From the NCBI RefSeq assembly GCF_947495255.1, contig NZ_CANLYI010000002.1:186001-250000 (forward strand): a stretch of 64,000 nucleotides of DNA, read 5' to 3'. Each line of letters starts with the position of its first letter. Within the stretch, counting starts at the first letter, position 1. The position numbers and the translations under genes are program-made. Shown here in pieces: positions 1 through 8,453 of this stretch. The notes under the pieces were generated by a model. The model was not told the DNA's origin. It saw nothing but the letters and a program-made list of their open reading frames with translations, and did not search any database. The stretch is from an uncultured Winogradskyella sp. (GTDB taxonomy: Bacteria; Bacteroidota; Bacteroidia; Flavobacteriales; Flavobacteriaceae).

Positions 1-288
1 CGTGCTAAAAACTTAAAAACAGTAGCATACATAAATCCCATTGAAAAAACGTCAATGATTGATGTAATTACGTTACCTCAATTGCCAGAAGAACAACATT
101 ATGAAATCTGGGCTGAAATGCAAGACAAAATGGTTAATTTAGGAATACTAGATGAATCTGACCGTAAGCTTAAGCAAATACCATACATGGAAGATGCATT
201 AGCATTGAGCATCAAAATAAAATCTAAAGATAGCACAACAGAAAATGATACTGCAGTTGCTGAAATTTCGTTAAAAGATGAAAATTAG
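1..288 (+). CDS. anti-sigma factor, RskA-like C-terminal part (5' end outside window)
   Basis: The frame is open from base 1 and ends in TAA at 286-288, so only about 95 C-terminal residues are seen; an internal Met at 55 is not a likely start because the frame continues upstream. The segment with LPQLPEEQHYEIWAEM, followed by a short beta-rich stretch, resembles the periplasmic/extracytoplasmic C-terminal domain of RskA-type anti-sigma factors (family knowledge: LP-x-G/E-x-x-Y-x-L/I-W). Such proteins hold an ECF sigma factor through an N-terminal cytoplasmic region, which would lie upstream with its sigma gene. The last 20 residues are acidic and low in complexity. Assignment rests on one motif, so it is moderate. 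Confidence 0.6.
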   Translation, partial: RAKNLKTVAYINPIEKTSMIDVITLPQLPEEQHYEIWAEMQDKMVNLGILDESDRKLKQIPYMEDALALSIKIKSKDSTTENDTAVAEISLKDEN

Positions 289-316
289 AATTTTGTTTTA
301 AAACATATAATTATAA

Positions 317-354
317 AAAAAAGAGGCGCAATATTAATATTGCGCCTCTTTTTT
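317..354. terminator. bidirectional rho-independent terminator
   Basis: Perfect inverted repeat centred at 335/336 with GC-rich core GAGGCGC/GCGCCTC, flanked by A-run on the left and T-run on the right. It lies between the convergent anti-sigma gene and aqpZ and can serve both. Confidence 0.9.
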
Positions 355-369
355 ATTTAGATATAAAAC

Positions 370-1056
370 CTATTCTTTTTCGAATAAAGTTTTGTGAACT
401 ATACCACCAATAATAGCACCTAATATTGGAGCAACCCAAAACAACCAAACTTGGGATAAATAAGCACCATCAGCAAAAATCGCTTGACTTAAAGACCTAG
501 CAGGATTTACGGATGTATTTGTAATTGGAATACTAATTAAGTGAATTAAAGTTAATGCTAAACCTATAGCAATTGGAGCGAAACCTTTAGGAGCTCTAAA
601 GTTTGTGCTTCCAAGAATTACCATTAAAAAGAAAGCAGTTAAAACAACCTCAGCGACTAGAGCAGAAACCATACTATAACCACCTGGAGATAAAGAATCA
701 TATCCATTAGCTGCAAAACCACCAACGGTTTCAAAATCAGATTTCCCTGAAACGATTAAATACAACACTCCTGCTGCTGCAATAGCGCCAACAACTTGAG
801 CTATAATATAGCCAGGTAAATCTTTAGCATCAAATTTTCCACCAGCCCAAAGACCAATAGACACAGCAGGATTAAAATGACCTCCCGAAATATGCCCAAC
901 AGCAAAAGCCATAGTTAATACTGTAAGACCAAATGCCAAAGCAACGCCTGCAAAGCCGATTCCTAATTCTGGGAACCCAGCAGCGAAAATCGCACTACCA
1001 CAACCGCCAAATACAAGCCAAAATGTTCCGAAGAATTCTGCAAATAATTTTTTCAT
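370..1056 (-). CDS. aqpZ: aquaporin Z (MIP family water channel)
   Basis: Inner-membrane water channel of 228 aa, the normal AqpZ length. Two NPA motifs are present (residues 62-64 and 184-186). The residues that line up with the E. coli AqpZ selectivity filter are F42, H172, T181 and R187, the water-selective set rather than the glycerol-facilitator set. Six hydrophobic segments are evident. It is monocistronic, convergent with the anti-sigma gene across a strong terminator and divergent from the gene at 1267. Confidence 0.95.
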   Translation of the reverse strand: MKKLFAEFFGTFWLVFGGCGSAIFAAGFPELGIGFAGVALAFGLTVLTMAFAVGHISGGHFNPAVSIGLWAGGKFDAKDLPGYIIAQVVGAIAAAGVLYLIVSGKSDFETVGGFAANGYDSLSPGGYSMVSALVAEVVLTAFFLMVILGSTNFRAPKGFAPIAIGLALTLIHLISIPITNTSVNPARSLSQAIFADGAYLSQVWLFWVAPILGAIIGGIVHKTLFEKE

Positions 1057-1152
1057 AATTGATATATTAATTAGTTAATAATAGTAATAAGACACGTAAC
1101 CAAAGACTTAAGTCACAACAAAAAATCAAGTGGATAATAAATGGAAAAGCAT

Positions 1153-1160
1153 TATCTTTG
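1153..1160 (+). promoter_or_regulatory. Bacteroidetes -7 box TATCTTTG
   Basis: Matches TAnnTTTG, the known Bacteroidetes -7 consensus. It lies about 107 bases before the start at 1267, so it would give a long leader; no clear -33 TTG was found. It probably drives the 1267-3125 gene group. Confidence 0.45.
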
Positions 1161-1266
1161 CATTGTACTTAAGAATTAAAATGAAACATTATTAACATAA
1201 TAATCATTTATAGTAGAAATGATTGTTGCAGATGTTCCATTTGAAAACAAAAAAAGACATCAGTAA

Positions 1267-1470
1267 ATGAAATTATTATTACTTACAATAGGTTTATTAG
1301 CTTTAGCAGTAGGAGGTATTGCAATAAAAATATGGGCTAAAAAAGATGGAAAATTTGCTGGTACTTGCGCAAGCCAAAACCCAATGCTTAACAAAACTGG
1401 TGAATCTTGTGGTTTTTGTGGAAAAACACCAGAGCAATATAAAGACTGTAGTGAACCTCAACATTCTTAA
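1267..1470 (+). CDS. small Cys-rich membrane protein, NqrM/DUF539-like candidate
   Basis: A 67-aa protein with one N-terminal membrane segment (about residues 2-21), then a short basic stretch and a soluble tail with cysteines in the order TC-A...SCGFCG...DC. NqrM (DUF539), the factor needed for Na+-NQR maturation in Vibrio, has the same plan: one helix then a basic turn and a Cys cluster beginning with a (G/S)(S/T)C motif. A complete nqr operon and apbE lie in this window, which fits, but the similarity is judged by eye. It could equally be an unrelated flavobacterial 'membrane or secreted protein'. The stop lies 6 bases before the next gene, so it is probably co-transcribed with the glycosyltransferase. 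Confidence 0.55.
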   Translation: MKLLLLTIGLLALAVGGIAIKIWAKKDGKFAGTCASQNPMLNKTGESCGFCGKTPEQYKDCSEPQHS

Positions 1471-1476
1471 GCCTTA

Positions 1477-2589
1477 ATGACACTTATCACAATACTGTTC
1501 TATGCATTTATTGCAGTAGTGGCAATACAACTTATTTTTTATATTAGTTTTTTATTTTCTTTTTCTATAAAACGAGCAGAGACACGATTAAGAAAACAAA
1601 TTCCCGTTTCTATAATTATATGTGCTAAAAATGAAGCAAAAAATTTAGCTAAAAATTTACCTTCAATATTAAACCAAGACTACTCTAATTTCGAAATCGT
1701 ACTTGTTAACGATAGTTCTAGTGATAATACATTAGAAATAATGCAGACTTTTGCTTCAGAAAACAAAAACATAAAACTTGTTGATGTAAAAAGTAATGAA
1801 GCATTTTGGGGAAATAAAAAATACGCATTAGCATTAGGTATAAAAGCCTCTAGCAACGATTTTTTAGTCTTTACAGACGCAGATTGCATACCTGCTTCTA
1901 ACCATTGGCTAATACAAATGAGTGGTCATTTTTCTAATAAAGAATCCATTGTTTTAGGTTATGGTGGTTACGCAAAGAAGAAATATTCATTCTTAAATAA
2001 GCTCATACGATTTGAAACCGTAATGACTGCACTTCAGTATTTTTCTTATGCAGAACTAGGATTGCCATATATGGGAGTTGGCCGTAATATGGCTTACAGA
2101 AAAGAATTATTCTTTAATAATTGTGGTTTTAATAACCATATGTCAATTAAATCTGGTGACGATGATTTATTTATAAACGAAGTCGCAAACTCTTCAAACA
2201 CTGCATTATGTTTTTCTAAAGAAAGCTTTACAATTTCTGAACCGAAAACGTCATATAGAGCTTGGATACTTCAAAAAAGAAGACATATTAGTACTGCCAG
2301 ACTATACAAATTTAAACATCAATTTCTGTTAGGACTTTTCTATGTGAGTCAATTATTATTTTGGACGTTAAGTATTATATTACTATCAATTGGCTTTTCT
2401 TGGCAATGGATGGTTGGTCTAATTGGTATACGATTTGTTATTCAATCGCTTTGTTTTGGATTTACAGCCAAAAAATTTGAAGAAACAGACCTTGTTTTCC
2501 TTGCTCCTATTTTAGAATTATTTTTAATTACTACACAATTAAGTATCTTTATTGCTAATAAGATATCTAAGCCAAAACATTGGAAGTAA
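1477..2589 (+). CDS. family 2 glycosyltransferase, membrane-anchored
   Basis: 370 aa. An N-terminal membrane helix (about 5-30) is followed by a GT-A catalytic domain: VSIIICAKNEAKN near 44-56, the nucleotide-binding Asp in VNDSS (D79), and a DxD metal motif in TDADC (D134/D136). Two or more hydrophobic helices end the protein (about 298-345). This plan is typical of processive or polyisoprenyl/polysaccharide GT2 enzymes of the inner membrane; the sugar and acceptor cannot be told. Its 3' end overlaps the sigma factor start by 10 bases, which suggests translational coupling. Confidence 0.85.
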   Translation: MTLITILFYAFIAVVAIQLIFYISFLFSFSIKRAETRLRKQIPVSIIICAKNEAKNLAKNLPSILNQDYSNFEIVLVNDSSSDNTLEIMQTFASENKNIKLVDVKSNEAFWGNKKYALALGIKASSNDFLVFTDADCIPASNHWLIQMSGHFSNKESIVLGYGGYAKKKYSFLNKLIRFETVMTALQYFSYAELGLPYMGVGRNMAYRKELFFNNCGFNNHMSIKSGDDDLFINEVANSSNTALCFSKESFTISEPKTSYRAWILQKRRHISTARLYKFKHQFLLGLFYVSQLLFWTLSIILLSIGFSWQWMVGLIGIRFVIQSLCFGFTAKKFEETDLVFLAPILELFLITTQLSIFIANKISKPKHWK

Positions 2590-3125
2590 AAGAAGCCATT
2601 AACAAAGCCAAAAACAAAGAACAAATTGCATTTAAATTTCTCCTAGATAAGTTTTGGAATGATGTTTATGCCTTTCAATTGCAACGAACTCTGAACGAAA
2701 ACGATGCTGAAGACATAACAATTCAAACTTTTTCAAAAGCTTTTGATAAGATTGATACTTATAACGAAGAGTATAAGTTTAAAACATGGCTTATTACCAT
2801 TTCTAAAAATATTCATATTGATTTAGTAAGAAAGCAAAAAAGAACTATCAACAATACATCCAAGGATGATGATGATAATTACTTTCAAATTGTTGATGAT
2901 TCTCCTACACCAGAGGATAAAATTATCACAGAACAAAATTTAGCCAAACTACTTAGAGATATTAAAAAGCTAAAACCACATTATCAAGAAGTGATTAATT
3001 TGAGATATTTTCAAGAATTAAGTTATAAGGAAATTTCAGAAGAGCTTAAAGAACCAATTAATAATGTGAAGGTTAAACTACTAAGAGCTAAAAAGCTATT
3101 GGCTGCAATTATCACAAAAGCCTAA
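2580..3125 (+). CDS. RNA polymerase ECF sigma factor
   Basis: 181 aa with sigma region 2 (about 15-80, including the ...DAEDITIQTFSKAF... core and the TWLITISKN helix) and region 4 (about 125-180, helix-turn-helix ...YKEISEEL...VKVKLLRAKKLL). The start is a TTG at 2580: the frame is closed by TAA at 2568-2570 and no ATG occurs in region 2, so TTG is the only plausible start. It overlaps the glycosyltransferase stop. No anti-sigma gene follows; the next gene is lipA from its own promoter. The anti-sigma factor at the window start is not adjacent and is separated by aqpZ, so pairing between them is not indicated. Confidence 0.88.
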   Translation: MEVKEAINKAKNKEQIAFKFLLDKFWNDVYAFQLQRTLNENDAEDITIQTFSKAFDKIDTYNEEYKFKTWLITISKNIHIDLVRKQKRTINNTSKDDDDNYFQIVDDSPTPEDKIITEQNLAKLLRDIKKLKPHYQEVINLRYFQELSYKEISEELKEPINNVKVKLLRAKKLLAAIITKA

Positions 3126-3234
3126 TCATGGCGCTATTAAAACATAGCATCTAACTTATTTTCAAAAGAGAAACTACTTCAATTTCTTATTTGTCTTCCA
3201 TCAATTCAATCTATTATTTTTATTATTTACTTCG

Positions 3235-3242
3235 TATCTTTG
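3235..3242 (+). promoter_or_regulatory. -7 box TATCTTTG for lipA
   Basis: Exact TAnnTTTG match 21 bases before the lipA ATG, giving a short leader. No clear -33 TTG at the expected distance. Confidence 0.65.
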
Positions 3243-3263
3243 CCTTGAGAAATTGAAAACCGC

Positions 3264-4136
3264 ATGGAAACCAAAGTCGCATCAAATATTTTACCAGAAC
3301 GCAAGCCAAAATGGTTAAGAGTAAAATTACCGACAGGCAAAAAATATACAGAACTTAGATCTCTTGTAGACAAATACAAGTTAAACACAATTTGTACGTC
3401 TGGAAGTTGCCCAAATATGGGTGAATGTTGGGGAGAAGGTACTGCAACATTTATGATTTTAGGAAATGTTTGTACACGTTCTTGTGGGTTCTGTGGTGTA
3501 AAAACGGGCAGACCAGAGAGTGTTGATTGGGACGAACCAGAAAAAGTATCACGTTCTATAAAATTGATGCAAATTAAACATGCCGTATTAACGAGTGTTG
3601 ATCGCGATGACCTTAAAGATATGGGAAGCATTATGTGGGCAGAAACTGTTAAGGCTGTTCGTCGTATGAATCCTGAAACAACTTTAGAAACACTTATTCC
3701 AGATTTTCAAGGCGTTGAAAAACACATAGACAGAATCATAGATGTAGCACCAGAAGTGGTTTCGCATAACATTGAAACGGTTAGGCGTTTAACACGAGAT
3801 GTAAGAATACAAGCGCAATATGATCGTAGTTTAGGTGTTTTAAAATATTTAAAATCACAAGGACAACGCAGAACTAAATCTGGTATTATGTTAGGTCTTG
3901 GTGAAAAACGCGAAGAAGTTATTCAAACCCTTCACGATTTAAAGGCGAATGATGTGGATGTTGTTACCATTGGTCAATACTTACAACCAAGTAAAAAGCA
4001 TTTACCTGTGCAACAATTTATAAACCCTGATCAATTTAGAGAATATGAAGAAATTGGTTTAGAATTAGGCTTTAGACATGTTGAAAGTAGTGCATTAGTA
4101 AGATCATCTTACAAAGCTCAAAAACACATTAATTAA
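3264..4136 (+). CDS. lipA: lipoyl synthase
   Basis: Radical SAM enzyme that inserts two sulfurs into protein-bound octanoyl groups to make lipoate for 2-oxoacid dehydrogenases and the glycine cleavage system. 290 aa. The auxiliary 4Fe-4S cluster cysteines are C44, C49 and C55; the radical SAM CxxxCxxC is C70, C74, C77. The C-terminal RSSY motif (S281/S282) that caps the auxiliary cluster is present. All expected features are intact. The stop overlaps the gap start by one base, so the two genes form a transcription unit. Confidence 0.97.
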   Translation: METKVASNILPERKPKWLRVKLPTGKKYTELRSLVDKYKLNTICTSGSCPNMGECWGEGTATFMILGNVCTRSCGFCGVKTGRPESVDWDEPEKVSRSIKLMQIKHAVLTSVDRDDLKDMGSIMWAETVKAVRRMNPETTLETLIPDFQGVEKHIDRIIDVAPEVVSHNIETVRRLTRDVRIQAQYDRSLGVLKYLKSQGQRRTKSGIMLGLGEKREEVIQTLHDLKANDVDVVTIGQYLQPSKKHLPVQQFINPDQFREYEEIGLELGFRHVESSALVRSSYKAQKHIN

Positions 4137-5131
4137 TGATTACGGTTGCCATTAATGGATTCGGAAGAATTGGTCGTCGTGTTTTAAGACTTACTTTGCA
4201 AAACCCAAACATCCAAGTCGTTGCTATAAATGATTTAGCAGATTCTAGAACATTAAGTCATTTATTAAAATACGATAGCATACATGGTGTATTAAATGAA
4301 ACGGTTTCTCATGATGACAATAATATCGTAATTAATAATGTTTCTATTCCTCTATATAGAGGGTCTCACCCAAAAAATATAGATTGGTCTCAAGTAAAAC
4401 CAGATTTTGTTATAGAATCTACTGGTAAATTCAAAACGAAACAAGAACTCCAACAACATATTAATAATGGTGCAAAACGTGTTATCTTATCAGTTCCTGC
4501 TTTAGAAGATGATATAAAAACTATTGTTTTAGGAGTTAATGACAAAGCATTAGATGGCACAGAAACTATTATCTCTAATGCTTCTTGTACTACAAATAAT
4601 GCAGCACCAATGATTGCTTTAATTAAAGAGCACCTTGGTATTAAGCAAGCTTATATTACCACTATTCATTCTTACACTACTGATCAAAGTTTACATGATC
4701 AACCTCATAAAGACCTTAGACGTGCTAGAGCAGCAGGACAATCTATTGTGCCTACAACAACAGGTGCAGCAAAAGCATTGACAAAAATCTTCCCAGATTT
4801 ATCTAATGTTATAGGTGGTTGTGGTATTAGAGTTCCTGTGGCAAATGGTTCTTTAACTGATATTACTATTAATGTTGAAAAACCAACTACAATCGAAAAA
4901 GTAAACACTATTTTTAAAGAAGCTGCAGAGAATCAATTAAAAGGAATTTTAGAGTATACTGAGGATCCAATTGTATCTATAGATATTGTAGGTAATCCGC
5001 ATTCTTGCATCTTTGATTCTCAAATGACTTCGGTTATTGGTAACATGGTAAAAATAGTAGGTTGGTATGATAATGAAACTGGTTATAGTTCCAGAATTTT
5101 AGACCTATTGTGCAATTTATCGGTGAAATAA
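4136..5131 (+). CDS. gap: glyceraldehyde-3-phosphate dehydrogenase, type I
   Basis: Glycolytic/gluconeogenic enzyme, 331 aa. N-terminal Rossmann motif INGFGRIGR (6-14), NAD-type AINDL segment near 30-34, catalytic SNASCTTN with C151 and general base H178, and GWYDNETGYS near the C-terminus. Start ATG overlaps the lipA stop (TAATG). It is unusual to find gap coupled to lipA, but both are central metabolism genes. The window does not show whether a second gap exists. Confidence 0.96.
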   Translation: MITVAINGFGRIGRRVLRLTLQNPNIQVVAINDLADSRTLSHLLKYDSIHGVLNETVSHDDNNIVINNVSIPLYRGSHPKNIDWSQVKPDFVIESTGKFKTKQELQQHINNGAKRVILSVPALEDDIKTIVLGVNDKALDGTETIISNASCTTNNAAPMIALIKEHLGIKQAYITTIHSYTTDQSLHDQPHKDLRRARAAGQSIVPTTTGAAKALTKIFPDLSNVIGGCGIRVPVANGSLTDITINVEKPTTIEKVNTIFKEAAENQLKGILEYTEDPIVSIDIVGNPHSCIFDSQMTSVIGNMVKIVGWYDNETGYSSRILDLLCNLSVK

Positions 5132-5153
5132 TAGCTTTTATCGAATAAATAAT

Positions 5154-5161
5154 TATATTTG
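5154..5161 (+). promoter_or_regulatory. -7 box TATATTTG for the TPR histidine kinase
   Basis: TAnnTTTG match 20 bases before the ATG at 5182; no obvious -33 element. Confidence 0.5.
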
Positions 5162-5181
5162 CTTGAATTTAATTGAGCTGA

Positions 5182-7422
5182 ATGTCCCTTTTCAAATATT
5201 ACATATTTGTATTTTTAGCATGTTTTTGCAGTCTTATTTTTGCGCAACAAGATAGCGTAGAGGATACAGACGTTTTGGCGTTAAGGCTTCAAAATCATTT
5301 AGTTCAAGCTAAAATAGATAGTGATCGTGGTCAATACTATAATGCTCAAGATAATCTAGATAAATCCTTAATTATTGCAGAAAAAATTGATGACAAAATA
5401 AATCAAGGTAAAATACATACCAAGATTGCAAAGGTTCAATTCTTAGTAAATAAACCTGATCAAGCAAACCTATCCCTTCATAAAGCTATACAAATTCAAC
5501 GCGGTAATGACGACTATGCTAATTTAGCCATCACTTATAATATTAAAGGTGTTATTCATAGTACAATGGAAGAATACGAGTACGCCCTAGAATATTTTAA
5601 TTCTTCTAAAACCTTATTTGAACAAGAAGATTTAGAACCTTACATTTCTGATGTAACACTAAATGAAGCAAAAGTTTACATCGCTCAAAAACGGTATGAA
5701 GAAGCTAAATCAGAGTTAGAGAAGACGATAGTTATAGCAAAAAAATATAGCCAAGAAGATCGTTTAAGTAGTGCATTAATACAAAGTGCAAAAGTTTCTA
5801 GTGCTTTAAACCAAGATAAAATAGCGTTATTAGAAGCAGAAGAAGGTCTAACCATTGCTCAAAAAAACAAAAACTTAGAGAATGTAAACGAAGCCTATAT
5901 TACGCTTAGTGAAATACATCAAAAGAATGGAGACTATAAAAGCTCGTATGAATCTATAAAGAAGCATATTCAATTATCCGATTCTATCTTAAACGTTAAG
6001 CGTCAAAACTTACCTCCAGGAATGTCTGGACAATACATTAGTAAATATAAAGATGCTGAAAACGCACAATTAAAAGCGCAAATTGAAGAAGTAAATGCAG
6101 AAAGTGCGTTTACAAGAATCACAACTATTTTAAGTATTGCTTTAATCACCATATTATCCTTATTAACCTTATCGCTATATAAAAACAATAATATTAGGTT
6201 AAACACCAATACTATGCTTCATAAAAAGAATGATGAACTTATTGTTGCAAAGGAAAAAGCAGAATTAGCCTCAAAAACGAAAGCCAACTTTTTATCTACA
6301 GTTACCCATGAGTTGCGTACACCATTATATGCTGTAACTGGTTTAACTAATATGCTTTTAGATGAAGATCCAAAAGAGCATCAAATACCACATTTAAAAT
6401 CACTTAAATTTTCTGGAGATTACCTACTAACCTTCATTAATGATATACTTCAAATCAATAAAATTGAAGCCAATAAAGTTGAAATAGACCCAGAAAATTT
6501 CAACCTAAAAAGTAAATTAGAAAATGTAATCTCTGCTCTAAGTAATTCTGCTAATGATCAGAATACCAAAATACATTTTGAATATGAACAAGGATTGCCA
6601 GAAACCTTTATTGGCGATCAACTAAAGATTTCCCAAATCTTAATTAACCTACTTGGAAATGCTATTAAATTCACAAAAGATGGCGACATCTGGGTGAGAG
6701 CGCACAAATTAGACCAACAAAATGGCAAGTACAAACTGCGCTTTGAAATTGAAGATAATGGTATTGGTATTACAAAAGAAAAACAAGATCACATGTTTGA
6801 GAGTTTCTCTCAAGGTTCTGTTCAAATTAACAGAAAATATGGTGGCACAGGTCTTGGTTTATCAATTGTAAAAGGACTTATTCAAATTTTAAAAGGAAAA
6901 ATCTATCTAAAGAGTGAACTTGGTAAAGGCACAACATTCTTTTTTGAAATTCCTTTAGAATATGACAAAGAAGCCGATAAACCTAAAAAACAAGAAGTTA
7001 AAAAAGTTAATAAGATGGAGAGTTTGGATTTAAGTAACGTTAAAATTCTTATTGTAGAAGACAACAAAATCAATCAAATGATTACAAAAAAGATTCTAAA
7101 TAAAATGAATCTATATTGTGATGTAGTAGATAATGGTGAAGCTGCAGTAGAGAAAGTAAAAGAAGAAGTATACGATGTTGTTTTAATGGACATACACATG
7201 CCAGGAATTAGTGGATTAGAGGCTACTAAAATCATTAGAACATTCGATAAAGAACTGACCATTTTTGCACTTACAGCAGTAACATTAGAAGACAAAATGC
7301 ACGAGTTTGGCGAAGCTGGTTTTAATGATATTATTTCTAAACCATTTAAACAAGATGATTTTGAAACTAAATTACATGCAGCACTTTCTGGTGAAAAAAT
7401 AGTCTCGAGTTACTTTAATTAA
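5182..7422 (+). CDS. TPR-containing hybrid sensor histidine kinase with receiver domain
   Basis: 746 aa. Signal peptide (1-21), a periplasmic array of TPR-like helices (about 25-270), one membrane helix (about 308-330), a HisKA dimerisation domain with FLSTVTHELRTP (phospho-acceptor H376), an HATPase domain with NAIKFT, DNGIGI and GTGLGLSIV boxes, and a C-terminal receiver domain with VEDN acidic pair, VLMDIHMP (acceptor D670) and the conserved Lys in SKPF. It therefore senses outside the inner membrane and phosphorylates its own receiver; no DNA-binding output is attached. Signal and partner are unknown. It ends 8 bases inside the convergent lpxK gene. Confidence 0.93.
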   Translation: MSLFKYYIFVFLACFCSLIFAQQDSVEDTDVLALRLQNHLVQAKIDSDRGQYYNAQDNLDKSLIIAEKIDDKINQGKIHTKIAKVQFLVNKPDQANLSLHKAIQIQRGNDDYANLAITYNIKGVIHSTMEEYEYALEYFNSSKTLFEQEDLEPYISDVTLNEAKVYIAQKRYEEAKSELEKTIVIAKKYSQEDRLSSALIQSAKVSSALNQDKIALLEAEEGLTIAQKNKNLENVNEAYITLSEIHQKNGDYKSSYESIKKHIQLSDSILNVKRQNLPPGMSGQYISKYKDAENAQLKAQIEEVNAESAFTRITTILSIALITILSLLTLSLYKNNNIRLNTNTMLHKKNDELIVAKEKAELASKTKANFLSTVTHELRTPLYAVTGLTNMLLDEDPKEHQIPHLKSLKFSGDYLLTFINDILQINKIEANKVEIDPENFNLKSKLENVISALSNSANDQNTKIHFEYEQGLPETFIGDQLKISQILINLLGNAIKFTKDGDIWVRAHKLDQQNGKYKLRFEIEDNGIGITKEKQDHMFESFSQGSVQINRKYGGTGLGLSIVKGLIQILKGKIYLKSELGKGTTFFFEIPLEYDKEADKPKKQEVKKVNKMESLDLSNVKILIVEDNKINQMITKKILNKMNLYCDVVDNGEAAVEKVKEEVYDVVLMDIHMPGISGLEATKIIRTFDKELTIFALTAVTLEDKMHEFGEAGFNDIISKPFKQDDFETKLHAALSGEKIVSSYFN

Positions 7423-8413
7423 TAAACTCAAGTACAGTTTTATTAAACGCTGATGATTTATATATTTTTATTTGAATAGGTAAATAGTATAATTTACTTT
7501 TTAACTCCTCATTATCCGATAAGCGCACAAAATCCTTTTCCGTTGTAATTATTAAATCGTTTGAAGCTATAGTTTCAATATCCGAAACCTTAAAATTATA
7601 ATGATCACTATACTCTAAGTGATTAAAAATCAATCCCTTTTCATTTAAAAAATCTACTAATGGCTTAGCATTGGCAATTCCTGTAACCAACGTAAACTCT
7701 GGTAAGTCTTTCAATTCTAATTCAGCTGATTCTGATATTACTTTTGTAGCATAATCAACGTAACTAAAAAATAATTGCTGGTTCCCTGTCAATTTTATTT
7801 TAGAAGAAATCTTTTGCCTTTCAGCTTCCGAAATATCTTTATCACATTTTGTAACTACAATCACATCTGATCGTTTTGCGCCAGATCTTGGTTCACGTAA
7901 GTTTCCGGTTGGTAAAACCCAATCCTTATAATAAAGATTATTATATGCGGCTAACATAATATTAAAACCTGCTTTAACTCTTCTATGCTGAAAAGCATCA
8001 TCTAATAAAACAACTTCAGGTTGTACGTTTAAACTTCTTAGTTCTGAAATTCCATTTTGCCTATCCGAATCTACAGCAACCGTAATATTTTTAAATTTTC
8101 TATGAAACTGAAATGGTTCGTCTCCAATAGTATCTGAATTAGCATTTTCGTCCGCTAAAACAAATCCGTTTGTTTTTCGTTTATAGCCTCTACTTAATGT
8201 GGCTATGGATTTTTCGTCTTTTAACAAACGAATTAAATACTCAATCATTGGTGTTTTGCCAGTTCCACCAGTACTTAGGTTTCCAACACATATTACAGGG
8301 AAATCATAAGACTTAGACGTTTTTATTCCTGTATCATACAACCAATTTCTTAACCATGTAATGAGGTAGTAAATTGGCACAACAGGAAACAATATGATAC
8401 GGATGAAGTTCAC
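7415..8413 (-). CDS. lpxK: tetraacyldisaccharide 4'-kinase
   Basis: Adds the 4'-phosphate to the lipid A precursor at the inner membrane; 332 aa, normal for the family. N-terminal membrane anchor (about 3-22) followed by the P-loop GNLSTGGTGKT (44-54) and the VLLDDAFQHR segment typical of LpxK. The 3' end overlaps the convergent histidine kinase by 8 bases with no terminator between them. Some Bacteroidetes dephosphorylate lipid A at this position later, which does not affect the assignment. Confidence 0.95.
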   Translation of the reverse strand: MNFIRIILFPVVPIYYLITWLRNWLYDTGIKTSKSYDFPVICVGNLSTGGTGKTPMIEYLIRLLKDEKSIATLSRGYKRKTNGFVLADENANSDTIGDEPFQFHRKFKNITVAVDSDRQNGISELRSLNVQPEVVLLDDAFQHRRVKAGFNIMLAAYNNLYYKDWVLPTGNLREPRSGAKRSDVIVVTKCDKDISEAERQKISSKIKLTGNQQLFFSYVDYATKVISESAELELKDLPEFTLVTGIANAKPLVDFLNEKGLIFNHLEYSDHYNFKVSDIETIASNDLIITTEKDFVRLSDNEELKSKLYYLPIQIKIYKSSAFNKTVLEFIN

Positions 8414-8429
8414 GATGACTAAATTATAT

Positions 8430-8437
8430 TATTTTTG
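8430..8437 (+). promoter_or_regulatory. -7 box TATTTTTG for the Nif3-like gene
   Basis: TAnnTTTG match 16 bases before the ATG at 8454 in the 40-base gap divergent from lpxK. Confidence 0.5.
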
Positions 8438-8453
8438 AAACAAATATACACTT

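Noticed and set aside
1219..1266. A 15-codon ORF (MIVADVPFENKKRHQ) directly abutting the start of the 1267 gene
   Set aside because: Could be a leader peptide, but there is no pause motif or known family and such ORFs arise by chance in AT-rich leaders.
1..3125. Pairing of the anti-sigma factor at the window start with the ECF sigma factor at 2580
   Set aside because: They are separated by aqpZ on the opposite strand and by two other genes; the cognate sigma gene should lie upstream of the window.
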